Program-made: the position numbers and the translations under genes
Source: Ceriagrion tenellum
Taxonomy: Eukaryota; Arthropoda; Insecta; Odonata; Coenagrionidae
DNA: 64,000 bases
Assembly (NCBI GenBank): GCA_963169105.1
Contig: OY720634.1
Location: forward strand, 150,977,584-151,041,583
Reading direction: 5' to 3'
Shown here: piece after piece, positions 21,001 to 36,000 of the stretch
Numbering within the stretch: the stretch's first letter is position 1
How the letters are laid out: each line of letters opens with the position of its first letter
Notes under the pieces: model-generated
Database searches by the model: none
The model's input: only the letters and a program-made list of their open reading frames with translations
Told to the model about the DNA's origin: nothing

Positions 21001-24000
21001 GCACAATAACTGACCCTGCCAAATCGTGTTTCAACATTTCAGGCCCAAGTTGCCTAATTTACATAGGAAAATCTCCTGTTTTCCGGGATTCTACCGCAGA
21101 AATGAGGGTTAAATGAAAGAAAAACAATCCTTTATGATAAACGTTATCATTTTATGTGTTTCTTAATGTTTGGGAGTGTGGTGGCCTAGTGGGGAGAGCG
21201 CTTTGCTACTGATCAGAGGGTCTCGGATTCAAATCTGGGCTAAGCCTTCAGACACCCCCAAACAAAAATCCTCGGAAGTGCGAGGTGGCCCAGGGAAAGG
21301 AACTGGCCCCCTTACCCTGAATGTGTAAAATTCACATGCCTATGGCTTAGTCTGGGGTGAGCTCTACCCTAACCTATCCACACCAACCTTCACGTTGAAA
21401 CACTGAGCCTTAATTTTTAATGGGTTGAAAAAGGTTTAAATTAACTTTAAATTCTCCTTATCCTTATCATTTCCATACCTATCAAAAACATTGCTTACCT
21501 CTGTATTACAAATAGAAAGTTCTGTTTCTCTCATTCATCATCGGTAAGTTTTCTGTTCTAGAAGTGTCAAATATTGTGTGATCACGCTAAAATTTTCTAT
21601 AGTTTTATTAGTGAAATTACACCAGAAAATGTATCCACCCATTAAACTTTCAAAAATTTGTTTTTTTTTGGGCCACCCAACCCTCCTGTTCTCCCTCATA
21701 CTCGACCACTCGGTAGCACGTCTTGAGTAGGATTGTACCGATTAATCGGTAAATAGATAGGTCGGTAGATAGACTATAGTTCCGATACCGATTAATCAGC
21801 CTGTTTGCCAATTTGCCAGCTTAATCGGTAGTGGCTACTTGGCCAATTAATCGGCTTTGATAACAGGCCAATTATCATATTGCTGTCAAATATAAGACTA
21901 GAAATGAAAATTATATATTTCTGATTAATCATCGAGTTATTTTGGGGTCCCCTTAATTCTTGGCCACCCTGTGTGGATGCTGCAAGGGTGTCTTCTAAGC
22001 CCCATCTTGCATTCAATTCTCACTAAGGACCAGTCTGAAAATTGTTTCGTCAAGTTAGGCTCCCTCAAAACACCGTCTAAGGACGCAATATATACTTTGG
22101 AAATCAAGCGGTGTGTGGCGGGAGTGAGAATGGTAAATAAAGTGGACAGTGCAATTTCAGTCATTACTTGTAGCTGGTCCACCATCTCACCTGACACTGT
22201 TGAATTTATTCTACAGTAAAAACTCAAAATTACGAAGTCGATAAGACCGGAAAAATCGGCACTTCGTAAAATCGGATTTCATATGAACGAGTATCTTTCA
22301 AGGGCATTACAATGAAGCTATTTTTTTGTTTCCTTAAATTACAATGTACTCTCACGATGTACTCACATGATTTACGAAATTATATTTTATGAAAATTTAT
22401 ATAAATTTGTATTCATGCCAACAGGGTGCATAAATTTTAACTCAACTTGTTGGAGGTTGATGCTTCCATTTTTCGGGACGTCCACCCAGTCATTCCATCT
22501 TTTCATGGCGGAAATCCCGAAAATTGGATTAGTCAACCTCCATCCATGCCCCACGGAAATCTACATGTAAACAACTAACTTTTCGTTTTTTTCAATGAGT
22601 AAGGGATTAGTCAATGATTAGATTGAAATTAGACTTATGCATACACAAAGGAAGTGTGCGACTTGCGCAATCATTTACACCGGATATAGAATTTACACAA
22701 ATATGCTTTCGTTAGAAGATGGGTTACAATATTTTTCCGCTTCTGTCGACATCTTTTACTTTCCGAGGTTCCGTTTCCATTTTAAAACATATTTAAATAT
22801 GCTCCGTATCAGGCATAATACATGTACCTATATTAAGCTAACAAGGAGACATCGTGTAACAGATGTTAAGGATGTAGACAAAACAATTTTTATTTGAAAC
22901 TAGAGTAAAAATGCCGGAAATGTGTCATGGCTTTCTGCCATGGGTTCGTGAGAAAATTGAAAATTACATAACATTTCAGCCTATCCGGAAGAAGGCCTAG
23001 GGGCAAAGGCACTCGTCCCAAAGCTGTTATGAAATTTTGGCGTGGGTTCGTGACTCACGGCCGGCTGGTTTTTTTTTCTATCGAATATTACTTGGAAATC
23101 ATGAAAGATGCACGATTCCAAACGTGTACGACAGAGACTGTAACTTTTTTTTCGTTTTTAACCTATAACCTGGATAACACTGGACTCATCATAACAAAGA
23201 CGAATGAATTGGTGTCATATGTTATGAACTACTATGCCTTTGATTAAAAGTCATCCTTAATAATGCAGCATTAAAATGCTTATTATTGTTCATATAATTG
23301 ACATTCAGTGCATAATGTATTCGGAAACGTATCATTCGTAAAAACGAGTAACTTTTTCAAATTGGGACCTAGACCCGAGGCTCATAATTTCAAAACTTCG
23401 TTATTTCATAATATCACATATTGTTACATGCATTTAGACACTCTTTTGGTCAGAACCGATGATTTTGCTTCGTAAAATCAAAATTTCATAATTTCGAGTT
23501 TCGTAATATAGAGTTTCTACTGTAATTAGAGGGGGTCTATCGCATTCTCCCAAAAGAACATGTAAATCTCATGACTTATTTTTATACCTGAGAATTCCTG
23601 AAGTGCGTCCTCAGCATTCGACCGATGTTCTCAGTGTGGGACAAATCCAAGGCAGCATCAACTTCATCCAAGATGTAAAGCGGAGCAGGTTTGAACTGCA
23701 GCATTGAAAGAATGAGGGACAGAGCAACAAGAGACCTCTGGCCACCACTGAGCTCCGTTAAACTTTCTTTCCATAAACCACCAAAGCCAACTTTGACCTG
23801 CAAACACAAAATAAAGCAATATGCATCATCATTCCAAGTGTGTTGAATGTTTACTGCATTAAATATAATACTTGAAAGCAATTGATACCAGGTACTTGAC
23901 GTTCCCAGGCTTGCTAAGGCCTTCAGAACAAAAACTTCACTTTACAGAATGTGTCTTAATTGACGGCTTCTTGAGTGAAAATAAAACAGCAAAATGACTT

Positions 24001-27000
24001 AACTCAAGATAACCCTCACATAAAGGGAAAAGATCACCAGTATTTGTAAGATAAGTGCCATCAACACACAGTTGTTGATGACATAATTTGATTCCTAGAG
24101 CTCCAATTATTCATGCCATAGTATGAAAAAAAGCTAATTCAACCATCACTAACCTCCAGACCCTCAACTGCCTCCATTCCTTCAGGTGGCTGTAGCTTTG
24201 CTTGAGCTCCAGGTAACAATGTGGAAAATATAGATGAGAAATCTTTGTTGACCTACAAAGAGAAAACAAAAGAAAGTTCTCAGGCTGACAATTACATACC
24301 ACATTCTCTTAGGTGCAGACGAAGAATACAGAATTGGTTTTCTGTCTGTCAGAGAAGATATAAAGATTCTGGGCAAGTGTTTGTGGGTGGAAGTGAACCT
24401 CTTCCACCAGAAGTTGATCACAGCATCAGTTTCTGAAGCCTAGAAGTTCTTTCCAGAGAAGGCTATCTTCAAGTCACTTTTTGTCACAGAAAAGGGTCCA
24501 TTCACATGTAGTAGGTGGTGGTAACAAAACTCTTTAACGAGAGTATCTTCATTGAATGTCTGAAATATTTCTTGTATATCCTTCCAGAAACATTCCATTT
24601 CTTGGATAAGGAGCAAAGATTCAACGACAGGTGGGTGTCAAAAGAGATGGGGTGGGTGAAAGAGAAAGGTTTAGTTCTTATTTATGGGCCTGTTCCTCTC
24701 ATAAGGAGTATTTTTCAAGCTGTGGTTAACAGAGCACATATCAATCGTTGAGGATTGCACACATGCTACGTACACAAGGGGAAGAAGATGGGAATGAGCT
24801 GTCATTGCAGCTGGAAGCAGACGAAAAAGCTCTTCGCTCACCTCAAGAATGTCGACTGTCCTCATCAGCCAAAAAACATTTACTTCAGGTAGAACCAGAG
24901 GAATAACTTAACTTTCGACTGGCTCTGCTTAAGCAACTAGTTAAGCTTAAGCAAGCAGCTTAAGCACAAAGGGCCTCAGCCTTTACCCCCTCCAAGGCTC
25001 ACCTAAGGAGAGGCCCAGCTGCAGGGATGGGGGACAAAAGTGGGGCTTGGAGGCGAAGTACGATAAGCTCCAACTAGTGAAGAGAAACCACCCTAGGTGT
25101 CGTGTGAGTCCTGAAAAGAATTCGTTCACCCATACCATAGCTCGAAGTAGGGCTTTGCACTGATAACTACTTAAAGGAGTACCACATAAAAATATTTATG
25201 TTATGTGAATTTGCTTGCACATGTATTTAAACATTATTAAAATGTATATTTTCTATTAGTTCACTTCCGTAATAAATCTTCACCTCCCAAAGTAAAAGAT
25301 TGATTTACTCTTAAATGGTTCCCAAAAACAATCATTTTTCCAAGACCTTCTAATTTGAACTCAGCAACACAATCAAACATTTAGATGCATCAAATCTTTA
25401 GCCAACTAATGCTTTTTATTTGGACGATATATCTGCAATAGTTGCATAGGAATTGAAGTTTATTGCCTTAGGAACATGAAAATATTAGAGACAGATTGAA
25501 ATCCAGCAGTGAAGGTCAACCTTTGGACATTAAAATCGGACTCTTGTAAGTTTAACAAATTTATAGTTTTTGACATCACCAAACATTGGTTGTACAATGT
25601 ACATTGATGAATAAGTTAATTTTAACACTAGTGCACAGAGCTTTAAATTTGATCAACAAGCTAAAACTCATTTGATTTTGCAGTATTTATAACCAGAAGA
25701 AATGAGAACTTGACATGGCTATGTGATTTAAGAAAATGATGGTGATTGATGCAATTAATTTCCTTCGCAGCAGTCACATCATATGTAAGTAGACCAGTAA
25801 TTACTGAAAAATAATTCCATGCTTAGAAACAGTCTAACATCCAAAATTTCGTTCTAAATACCTGAGGTGGTATGGGAAGACTGCTAGAAAATTGCTCACT
25901 AAATTCAAAAACTAAATCATTACTTGAAAGTCGAGGGGTATGCAACTCTGAGAAATGGTGTATGCTTGTTGATAAATGGTCGTGAAATGGATAGAAATGG
26001 ACAGAGATGGATAGAAATGGACAGATATGGATAGAAATGGATAGAAAAAAACAGAAACGGACAGAAATCGACAGAAATGGTTAGGAATGGACAGACATGG
26101 ATAGAAATGGTAGGAAATGGACATATATGGATGGAAATGGTTAGAAATGGATAAGAATGGCTGAAATGGAAATGCGGTGTATACTTGTTTCTGAAGTTGC
26201 GTACCCCTTGTTGAAAGTATAACATAAGTAACTCATTTTTAAGGGAAGTTTGAGGGAGGGTCATCACCTGAGAGGAGTTTTAAAATACCAAGGTAGCAAA
26301 TGAGTTCAGTTTGAATATTGTTTGACGACAATCTTCACTGAAGTACCATTCTATAATATTCACTTTGCACAACGACAAGGATCCAATTTTTAAGAGATTA
26401 ACTGATTTAATGTGGGGTCTAGGAGATCAAGCATGATTCTTTTTATTTAAATTTACACTGAAGTCACTTCTGAATTGCTATTCTCTCACACCATAAGAAG
26501 ACTTTGAAACTCAAATCGACCTAACCTCAAAGACAGTAATTACATGCTAATTTCAAACCACAGCCTAATTTCCTGAAAATTAATAATTGATTCACCACCC
26601 AATTTGTAAATTGCAACCTTTGATTTAGTTTCCCTGTATAATCTTCTATACAAGTTAATGATTACCATAACTTATAGCTAGCATGTCAAAAAATTGCTCG
26701 AGTAAAATCAAACCCAAAAAATAATGAAGTTAGATGAAAAAATTACAATTAAGCAGTCACTGAAAAGAAATGAAAAACAACAAAGAAAATATTAAGTAAA
26801 ATACAAAAAATATCCCATCTATATATCACATAGATGTATGAAAACAAGATTCAAGTATCAACTAAATGTCTAGAAAGTGGGTATTCATTACACTTACGAG
26901 ATATTTCTTACCTATGAGAAAATTTTATAGATTTCTAATACATTTAGAAAATATTGAGACCTATAAAGGAATAGATGTGCTAATTCCACAAATGCTATTT

Positions 27001-30000
27001 CACCCGTAGATTTCTTTTCCACGTGAGGTGTCAATACCTTACCGCCATTTGGGTTTAGTTTTATCTTTTGTTGTCCGTAACTATAGTTATCCATACACAC
27101 CTGCTGCCATGCTTTGGCCACAGCTTTCTTCTTTTTGTCATCCAAGTCCTGAATCACTCGCATGATCTGCTCTTTGTCGTGGAGAACAATTTTCTTCTTC
27201 CTTATTAGATGATTGTACTGTAAAACACATAAAAACTGGTTCAAGGTATCCGTCTTTCTACCTTTTTACGCTTCAACATTAAATTTCATAAACTTAGAAA
27301 TACAAATAGATAGTATTTCAAGAAAAAACAGCCATCACCTCTTCACCCAAATAAATAACCACCCATACATCACACATTTCAGAATTGCTTATAAAAAACT
27401 TATCCACTAACCTGCTCCTCAACTTTCCCAAGCAGATTCATTGATCTGGTATTAACGTTACGACTAAGCTTTTCCTTCACATCAGTCAATGATGCTATAC
27501 GTTTGCGGGTCTCTTCTGTATCAATATTGTTGAAGTCATACTCTGTGTTGGCCTGACCAAAGAACTGCTTGTCTGTCTGGATCCATTCATATTTACTTTC
27601 TAGTTCTTTTACCTGCAAAAATAGAGGTAGGTAGGTAGGTAGAATTACTTTTAAGAAGCATTGACAAGGAAAGAAAAAAAGCCATTTCACACTATTCTAA
27701 GTGCTTAACTTTTATCACAAAACAACACCGAAAATAACAAAAAAAATGTTCCTAAGCCTTAGTGTGGTAGTGTCTAGTGAGAACATAGTGAGTGTAAACA
27801 CTTGGACCTGAAAGTTTATTTCAGGACAATAATTGCTGAACACCAAATATGAGTTCCTGTGCCTCATTCACGCATGGTAAAATAGCCTAAAGAAATGGGG
27901 AAATGTTTCAATACATCATGTAGTATAGAAAAGATCAAAAAATGCTTACCTTGGCTGAACTGTCTTTTGCCTGGGTCTTCAGTTTGGTCATGTTCATTTT
28001 AATCTTTTGGATTTCCAATTCCTGCTCCCCCTTTTCCTTCACCAGTTTCTCTCTTCTTCCGACCGCAGCATCAATCTCATGATTGGTGGCGTTGATGGCC
28101 TCTTTCTTCTTTTCCACCTCTCCCTTAACACGAACAACTTCATCCTAAAAAAACAATTAAAAATAAACACACACAAATAAGGGTGTTGAAAACAAAATCA
28201 AGCCGCAAAGCTCATCCACTCTGAAAACTTGACCCCCGGAAGTAGAGAAACACTCCAGTTATAAGAAAATAACATTGCTGCAATGACCTTTAGGCTGGAA
28301 AGACTCCAGTTATCATGGATAAGAGAGGAGTGAAAAGGTGACACTGCTCCTGGACAGCTTATACTGGAGAATGTCAAGAAGATTTTGGATGATAAAAGAT
28401 ATCAGGCACCTTCCACAAGTTCTGCCCACTGTGTAGACTTCAAAGAAAGCGAAGTTTGGTTCGATCATTTCAAAGGATGCACAAACATAAAAATTGTAAA
28501 AAGGCAGAGTGAAGATGTTGGCACAGATAGAGAAGCCACAAAAAAATATGTAATGCAATTTAATGAACTTATTGAAAACTAAGGTTATTGCTCACAGCAG
28601 GTGTTTAATGTAGATGGGACAGGCCTCCGTCAGAAAAAAAATGTGCAGGAAGACTCATATTCCTAAGGACAAGGCTTCCTTGCCAGGGCACAAGCCCATG
28701 AAAGATAGATTTATTCTTTTAATGGACGCTAATGCATCAGACGACTTTAAACTGTGGCCTATACTTGAATACTACACAGAAAATCCTAGGATCTTCAAAA
28801 GAAGTAAAGTCAATAAGTCTAACCTGGGTGTCTTTTGGCTTTGCAACAAGAGAGCTTGGGTAGCACGCTAAATTTGTAATGAGTGGGTGTTAACAGGGAT
28901 CTTCCCTGAGTCAACAGTTACCTAGAGAGAATTCAACTGCCACTTACAATGGTAGTGGTGTTGGTCCCAGGCCATGATCCTTACGACATCGCATACGACG
29001 CATACCTCGAGGTAGAATTTGGCTTCATTAAAGAGCAATTCCTCCCCTCCCAACACAACTTCTTTACTCCGACCAATAGGTCAGAAAGTAGGTAATGGCT
29101 AATTTCAAAAATCTCCATTTAAAAAAAAAGTATTTGCCAAGTGCTTTAAGGAGACCAGCAGTTCCAATTCTACCTCACTGAAAGATTTCAATAAATTGCA
29201 TTTCAGTATTTTATTTAGTTTTCACTTAATCGTGGACTTACAGAATGGAGTTTCTGACAGATGCCTCAATTCCACTTGGAAAAATAACTGGTCAGAAGCT
29301 GTTCACAAGTTTCCAGGGTTTGATGAAGAACACGCAATGGATGAGGAAATCATCAACCTCAGTCAAACATTAGAGTTTGAGGTTGATGGTTATGATATCA
29401 CGGAGCTTATCAATGACAATGAGAGTGAGCTGAATACAGAAGACCTCCAAGATTTGGAAAAAATTGTTGAAGGAGGTAACTGAAAAGAGATTAATACCAA
29501 CAATCGGAATACCATGACTTCTGAGGACATAAAAGAATTACTTGCTGCTTGCGACAAGATTAGAAGGATTACCAAGAAACATTCTGACAGAAAAATGACT
29601 GAACTTTGTAGAGCAACTATAAGGATTTGCATCTACATAATACCCTGCGAGATGCCACATGGGCATGTGGCAGGGGGTGTTAGATCACCAGCCATGAAAA
29701 GGTGTAAGTTTTTGGAAATGGAATGGTGGCATGTATTATAGGAGTGTATTTAGTAGAGTTCAATTTTTATTGTGGTTGCTTGTTGTTGGCGGAAAGAACA
29801 AGTTATTGTACCTATCTGTTCGGCAGTGTATCTCTCTTATTTTATCGCATCTGTCAGACCAGTAAAGATAAAGTGATTGGACACTTTAAGACTCCAATCC
29901 AAAGTGGGTTGAAAAAAATCAATCAATTTTTCAAGTAGAAAACATGAATTTTCCCTATTTCTTTGACTATATCATTATCTTTTTACCTGTCAATGTGCCA

Positions 30001-33000
30001 GCATCAACATTGCAAGAGAGGTTACTATTATTGCACGTTGAAAGTTCAACTTGTTCTCGGAAAAGTTGTCATTAAAATAGTTAGGTACTCAATGTCCTTC
30101 TCATGTGTTTCTGGTTCTGATACTCGGTGAGTGGATGCCTTAAAGAAGGTTGTCGGCCCGACATAAAACAACAAACCCCAAAAAACTCTCCCAGCCTCCA
30201 AGAGTCAGGCCAGCATTTCCAAGAAACGTTCTGTGAGTGAAGATCATCCACTCTGATGCTAGCTGAATTGTAATCTGGCTATTCAATCTACAAGGGATGT
30301 CCTTGACCGGGAGAAAATATCAGTGCCGCTGGCTTGGCGTAAGGAAAAGGAAGATCATTGGAAGCAGTAGACATGTTGGAGACAACAATGGGCTGGCAAA
30401 TCAGCTCAGCTGCTCTGAAAAGTGCTGTGAGTATGATTTCTCCACTTGGATACCATCATGCTTGTTGTTCGGCTTTCAATCTCCACAGGATATTTGAGAG
30501 AGCAATATGAAAACTGCTGGTACAGTTTAAGGATAAGGAAAATATTTGAACCTGTTGAGATTGCAATTTAATATTTTATATTTTGAACTTGCTGCTTCCA
30601 GTACTTAAAATGTTTTTTTAAAACATAATCACAAGTTTCTTTCAAGAAAATTCTTAATGTAAAAACATAATGACTGTTGTCTTTCTGCTTTTAGTAAATC
30701 TGACAGAAATAAACTGAAGTTAAACATTTTGAGTCAGTGAGGAAGTTCTTTTAGAACCTAAAGGCCATAACAATCTATAGGTTATGGGCCCAGGTTTGTT
30801 TTAAAATGGAAACGGAACCTCGGAAAGTAAAAGATGTCGACAGAAGCGGAAAAATATTGTAACCCATTGTTCAATGGAACGAATTTCAGTAATTGGAAAT
30901 TCAGGATGGTAAGACTTTTGGAAGAGCTGGAATTATTATCGTTTGTGGAAGAATCTCATTTCTGTAGGGTACAATTTGTTGATGGTGAGAAGGATTTAGA
31001 ACGAACCGCTAAGGAAGCACAATTGATTTAGTTAGCAAAACAAGATCAGTAATTAATTCTCATCTAATTCAACGTATTACTGACAGTCATTTGGAATACA
31101 AACTGCTTCTTCAGCAAACTGCTTCTTCAAAAACTGCTTCTTCAGCAAAAATCAGTTTGGTTTTTTAAGTGGAAAAGGAACTGAAGATGCTCTAGAAAAT
31201 TATTTTACCCATGTTTACAAGGCTATAAACTCAAATCGACGCACTGGCAGCCTATTCATTGACATTAGCAAGGCTTTTGATTCCATTGATCACATGGTTC
31301 TGACCTTTAAGCTTCAGAGGGCTGGTATTCGAGGAATACCACTAAAATGGTTTACCAGTTACCTGTCATCGAGAATGCAGTGTGTAAAAATTGGTGATGT
31401 TTATAGTAATTACAATACGATAACTTCTGGAGTTCCACAAGGCTCTGTCTTGGGTCCAATCCTATTTCTAGTTTATATAAACGATCTATGTAATTTCAAT
31501 TTTAGAGGTCATGTGACAGCATTTGCTGATGATGTCGCCTTAAATTATGGAGGTTTAAACTGGGGTGATGTAAAATATGATATGCAGTCAGATTTGATCA
31601 ATTTGCGACGTTGGTTTGCTTCCAACAAATTGAAAATGAGTGTAACTAAAACAAAGTATATGTGTTATAATTTATGTAACAGGTACAAGTTTGATTGGGT
31701 TTTATATTATCATGAAGAAAACTGTCCGATAAATTCATGCAATAGCTGTTTGCCCATTGAACGGGTTTCCAGTTTGAAGTACCTGGGAGTAACCATTGAC
31801 GAATCCTTAAAGTGGCAACAACATATTGATAATCTAACAAATATTATGCGAAATACATTGACAAATTTTTATTTCATCAGAAATAAATGTCCTTTAAATT
31901 TCCTTAGGATAATTTATAACGCGTTAGTACATTCCAGACTAAGTTATGGCATTTTTTGTTGGGGTGGCGCTTATTTAAACTCCTTGAAACCTGCCGTGTT
32001 TTTACAAAAAAGAATTATTCGTGTTATTTTGAAAAAGAACAGATTTGAAAAATCCTTCCCACTTTTTCTTCATTTACGTTTGCTTCCATTGAGGCATCTA
32101 TATATTTATAAGGTTCTACGGTGTTTCTATACCAGAAGTGGTAACTCTGATGTATTTCAGTGTCTACCTTCTCACATTGCCCTGCGTAAAAAAAATATTC
32201 CATTACCAAAACCTAACTTGACGTTGTTTAAAAGATGTTTTTTGTATGTAGGGCTAAAGGTATACAATATGTTACCCCTGTCATGTACTAATTCTAAGTC
32301 TGTGAAAAAGTTTTTGGAAAATGTACATTCTTGGCTTCTCACCAAGGAGAGTGTAGAGCATTTATTGCTGTAAATCATTGATGTAATGAGTTATAAGTAA
32401 ACTATTAGTAAGTAGCTTTTAAGGTACGAACTTACACTGTTAAGCAATTGTCACGGTATCACTGCACGAGCTATATGTATCTTTTAGGAAAAGCATAATG
32501 TAATATTATTTGATGGTAGCCTTAAACAGGTTCTCCTTCAAGGCTACCTAAAATTACTCTATTTTGCTATTGAAATGTAATTTGTTGTATGGAGTAATAA
32601 ACTTATTATTATTATTATTATTACACAAAAGATAAGTTAACCTGTTTTGATTTATGGACATTTCTCTGTAACACCTTTGAACGAAAAGGAATTGCTGGTC
32701 AGCTTCTTCTGAGAAAACAGCTATTAACTATGAAATTTAATGCAACAAATCTTGTTAGTTTATCACTTCCTAAAGTTTGATAAACTGATCAGACATTTAC
32801 GTTCCACTGGAGCTACAGTAGAGGAATCCGACATCGTGTGCCACCTACTTTTGATTATGATCAGAATACGACATGCTTCATCTGAAGATAAAATGAAGTT
32901 GTGGCATAACGGGCTTTGCCATTTGAGCTACGACAGTATTAAAGGTCTCCGATCACAGGTTGACGGTATGGTATTGGACGTTTCAACTATACCCTCAGAA

Positions 33001-36000
33001 AGATGTACAGATTGTGTCAAAGGGAAACAATCACAATTGCCATACAACCACACCAGGAGACGTGCCACCAGACCTCTTGAGCTTATTCACAGTGATGTTT
33101 GCGGACCAATCTCACCAGAACCACTCGATGGGAAAAGATATGTAATCATGTTTATCGATGACTTCACTCACTTCACAGCAGTCTACACACTGGAATCAAA
33201 ATCAGAAGTCACTCACTACACAAAGATGGTTCCTGCCATGGCAACAGCTCATTTCAACTTGAACATAAGTAGATTTCGCTGTGACGATGGTCGAGAATAC
33301 TTGTCAAACGAGTTGAAGGAATTTTTTGAAGAACAAGGAATACAGTTTGAGTTCACAATGAGATAAACCCCTCAACAAAATGGTTTCTCAGAACGGATGG
33401 ACAGAACTCTCATTGAAAAGTCTTGTCGTTTGATAATTCAATGTAAATTAAATAAAATGTTCTGGTTGGAAGCGGTTCGCACTGCCTTGCACCTAATTAA
33501 TCGCAGTCCTACATCGGCTTTGGAAGGAAAGGTTCCTGCGGCTTTGTGGTACAACAAGAAACCTGATCTGAGTAAGTTGAGAGTATTAGGCTGTGTTGCA
33601 TATCTGCTGGTGCCAAAAGAATTGAAAACAGGGAAGTTTGAAAGCAAGTCCTTGAAGTGTTATTTCACTGGTTACAGTTCCAATGGCTTCAGGCTCTGGT
33701 GTCCCGAAGAAGGAAAAATTATCACAGGGAAAAATGTTGTGTTCTACGAAGGAAGATTCGACTTTGAAAATACACCAAGTGAGGACTGGATCCCAGGACA
33801 CAAGAGAGGAACCAGGAAAGGAACGAGAAAGTGACATCAAGGAGGAACTCACAGATGAAAACTGCAAATCAAATGATGGGGATCACGATAGATTTCCTAT
33901 ACTGGACCTAACTAGTGATGAAGAGGAACTTGACAATGAAGTTCAAGAAAATAAAACTGGAAAGGAAACTTTACAATGCTCTACCAGGAAGAGGAAGACA
34001 TCAAAATATCTACAGGATTATACTATTCTTGCATTGAGTGCTGAATCTTTTGTACATGATGTACAGGAAAGTTACAAGGATATCACTACACGTGAAGATA
34101 AGGAACTATGGTATCAAGCTGTAAAGGAAGAACTTAATTCTACAAAGGAAAACAAGACTTGGACTTACACCGATCTACGCCCTGGAAGAAAGACTTTTGC
34201 TAGTAAATGGGTCTTCAAATTGAAGAGGGACAAGAATGGAAATATTGAAAAGTACAAGGCTAAACTTGTAAGTAAAGGATGCTCTCAGAGGAAGGGATAC
34301 AATTACGAGGAAACATATGCACCAGTGGCTTGTCTTGAAACGGTGAGGGTTGTGTGGCAAACGAACTTGGACTGATTCTGGAACAAATGGATGTCGCTAA
34401 CGCCTTTCTACATGGAGAACTCAAGGAGGAGATATATATATGTTTATTCCGGAAGGAGTGGAAGGCATGCCTGGTATGGTTTGCAAGTTGCTCAAGGCTC
34501 TCTATGGTCTAAAGTAGGCACCACTAGCATGGAATCAATACATTAACTCGTTTCTTATTTCTACAGGCTCCACTCAGTCAGAAGCAGATAAATGCCTTTA
34601 CACTCCAATATAAAAAGTTATTTTCATTTATCTTGTGCCTTACGTTGCTGACATTCTGATAGCAGGTAATAATAAAGAGAAAATTGAGGAACTGAAATTC
34701 AAACAGAAGCAGAGATTTAAAATCAAGGAATTGGGAGAACCACAAATATTTTTGGGAATTGAGATTTCAAGGAAGGAAGGAGAAATATACCTAAGTCAAT
34801 CATCTTATCTGAAGAGGTTGTTAAGACGATTCAACATGCAGTACTGCAACCCTGTCAAGATAACCATGAAAGTTAAGCTGGAAATCAAGGCGAAAAAGAA
34901 GACTGATAAGCCGTAAAGAGAATTAATTGGATGCTTGATGTATGCAATGATAGGAACAAGGCCAGATTTGAGTGCTGCAGTCAACTTTTTGAGCTATATC
35001 AAAGTAACCCATCAGAAGAACTCTGGACCTGTTTAAAGAGAGTTCTGAGATATATCAAAGGAACTATCAAGCTGAAGCTATGTTATCGGAAGAGGAATCA
35101 AGACATCCTTCTGGTTTATGCTGACTCAAATTGGAACAAAAAGGAAGACTCAATATCTACCTAAGGCTACCTTCTACAAGTTTTTGGAAACAGTCTGTTG
35201 GGCTACGAAGAAACCGACTAGTGTTGCTTTGTCATCTACAGAATCAGAGTATGTAGCACTTGCAACAGCAACTGCTGAGTTACTCTGGTTAAAATACTTA
35301 CTGGACGATTTCCGAGTTCCACCTAAGTTACCAATCTGAGTATTCGAACATAATAAGGCCTGTATTAGACTACTGCAGAAGTGGGAACATCATGGACTAG
35401 CCATGTCAATGGAAAGTATAACTTTGTTCGTCAGCTCTACAATCGAATTCAGAAGATCGCAGATGCCGCAAAGTCGCAGAAGTCGCAAATGCTTTCACCA
35501 AGGGCTTACCAGCTCCCAGGGTCATTGCATTGAGAAGCTTATTGGGTTTACTATATTATTTTTTTTAATTGTAGTCACAAGTTTGATTTTTTTCTGGGAA
35601 AGAAAGTTTGAGTTTAAGTTGTATTAATTTTTGAGTTATGTCAAATGTAAAATCATTAACTTGAGGAGGGGTGCAGATATTGCAATTTAACACTTTATAT
35701 TTTGAACTTGTTGCTTCCAGTACTTCAAATGTTTTTTAAAACTTAACGACATGTTGTTTAATATTCTTTCGGTAAAAACATGACGATTGATGCCTTTTTG
35801 CTTTTAGTAAATCTGACTGAAATAAGCTGAAGTTAAACATTTAGAGTCAGTGAGGAAGTTCTTTTAGAACCTAAAGGACATAATAATCTATAGAACCAGA
35901 AGACAGCTGAGTGACAAAAGCAATACGCTTGAATATTATAATTCACCATAAGGTTACGGACTATTCCTTCATCTGTCATCTATGTATTACTTCAAGCTAT

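Larger units (their letters stand above)
30553..35892 (+). mobile_element. Copia (Ty1/copia) LTR retrotransposon, dead, with nested LINE
   Basis: The LTRs at 30553-30778 and 35672-35892 are near copies. They are flanked by a 5-bp duplication gaacc (30548-30552 and 35893-35897), as expected for Copia. The internal order is gag, integrase, RT, RNase H, the Copia order. A LINE of about 1.5 kb is inserted into gag. The segment from gag zinc knuckle to protease is missing, several stops break the pol frame, and the RT active site is altered. The element is antisense to SMC2. Confidence 0.92.

Noticed and set aside
21170..21245. A tRNA gene
   Set aside because: A and B boxes are present but the acceptor arms do not pair and a SINE body follows; same reasoning for 57842-57913.
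20561..21971. Transposon with CAGGGTG(T/G)CC ends
   Set aside because: Only about 10 bp match between the two ends and no target duplication is visible.
25986..26172. CRISPR-like array
   Set aside because: Units are 10 bp, contiguous and without spacers; the sequence is eukaryotic.
25912..26267. Repetitive Ser/Ile/Phe-rich protein on the minus strand
   Set aside because: It is the translation of the 10-bp minisatellite.
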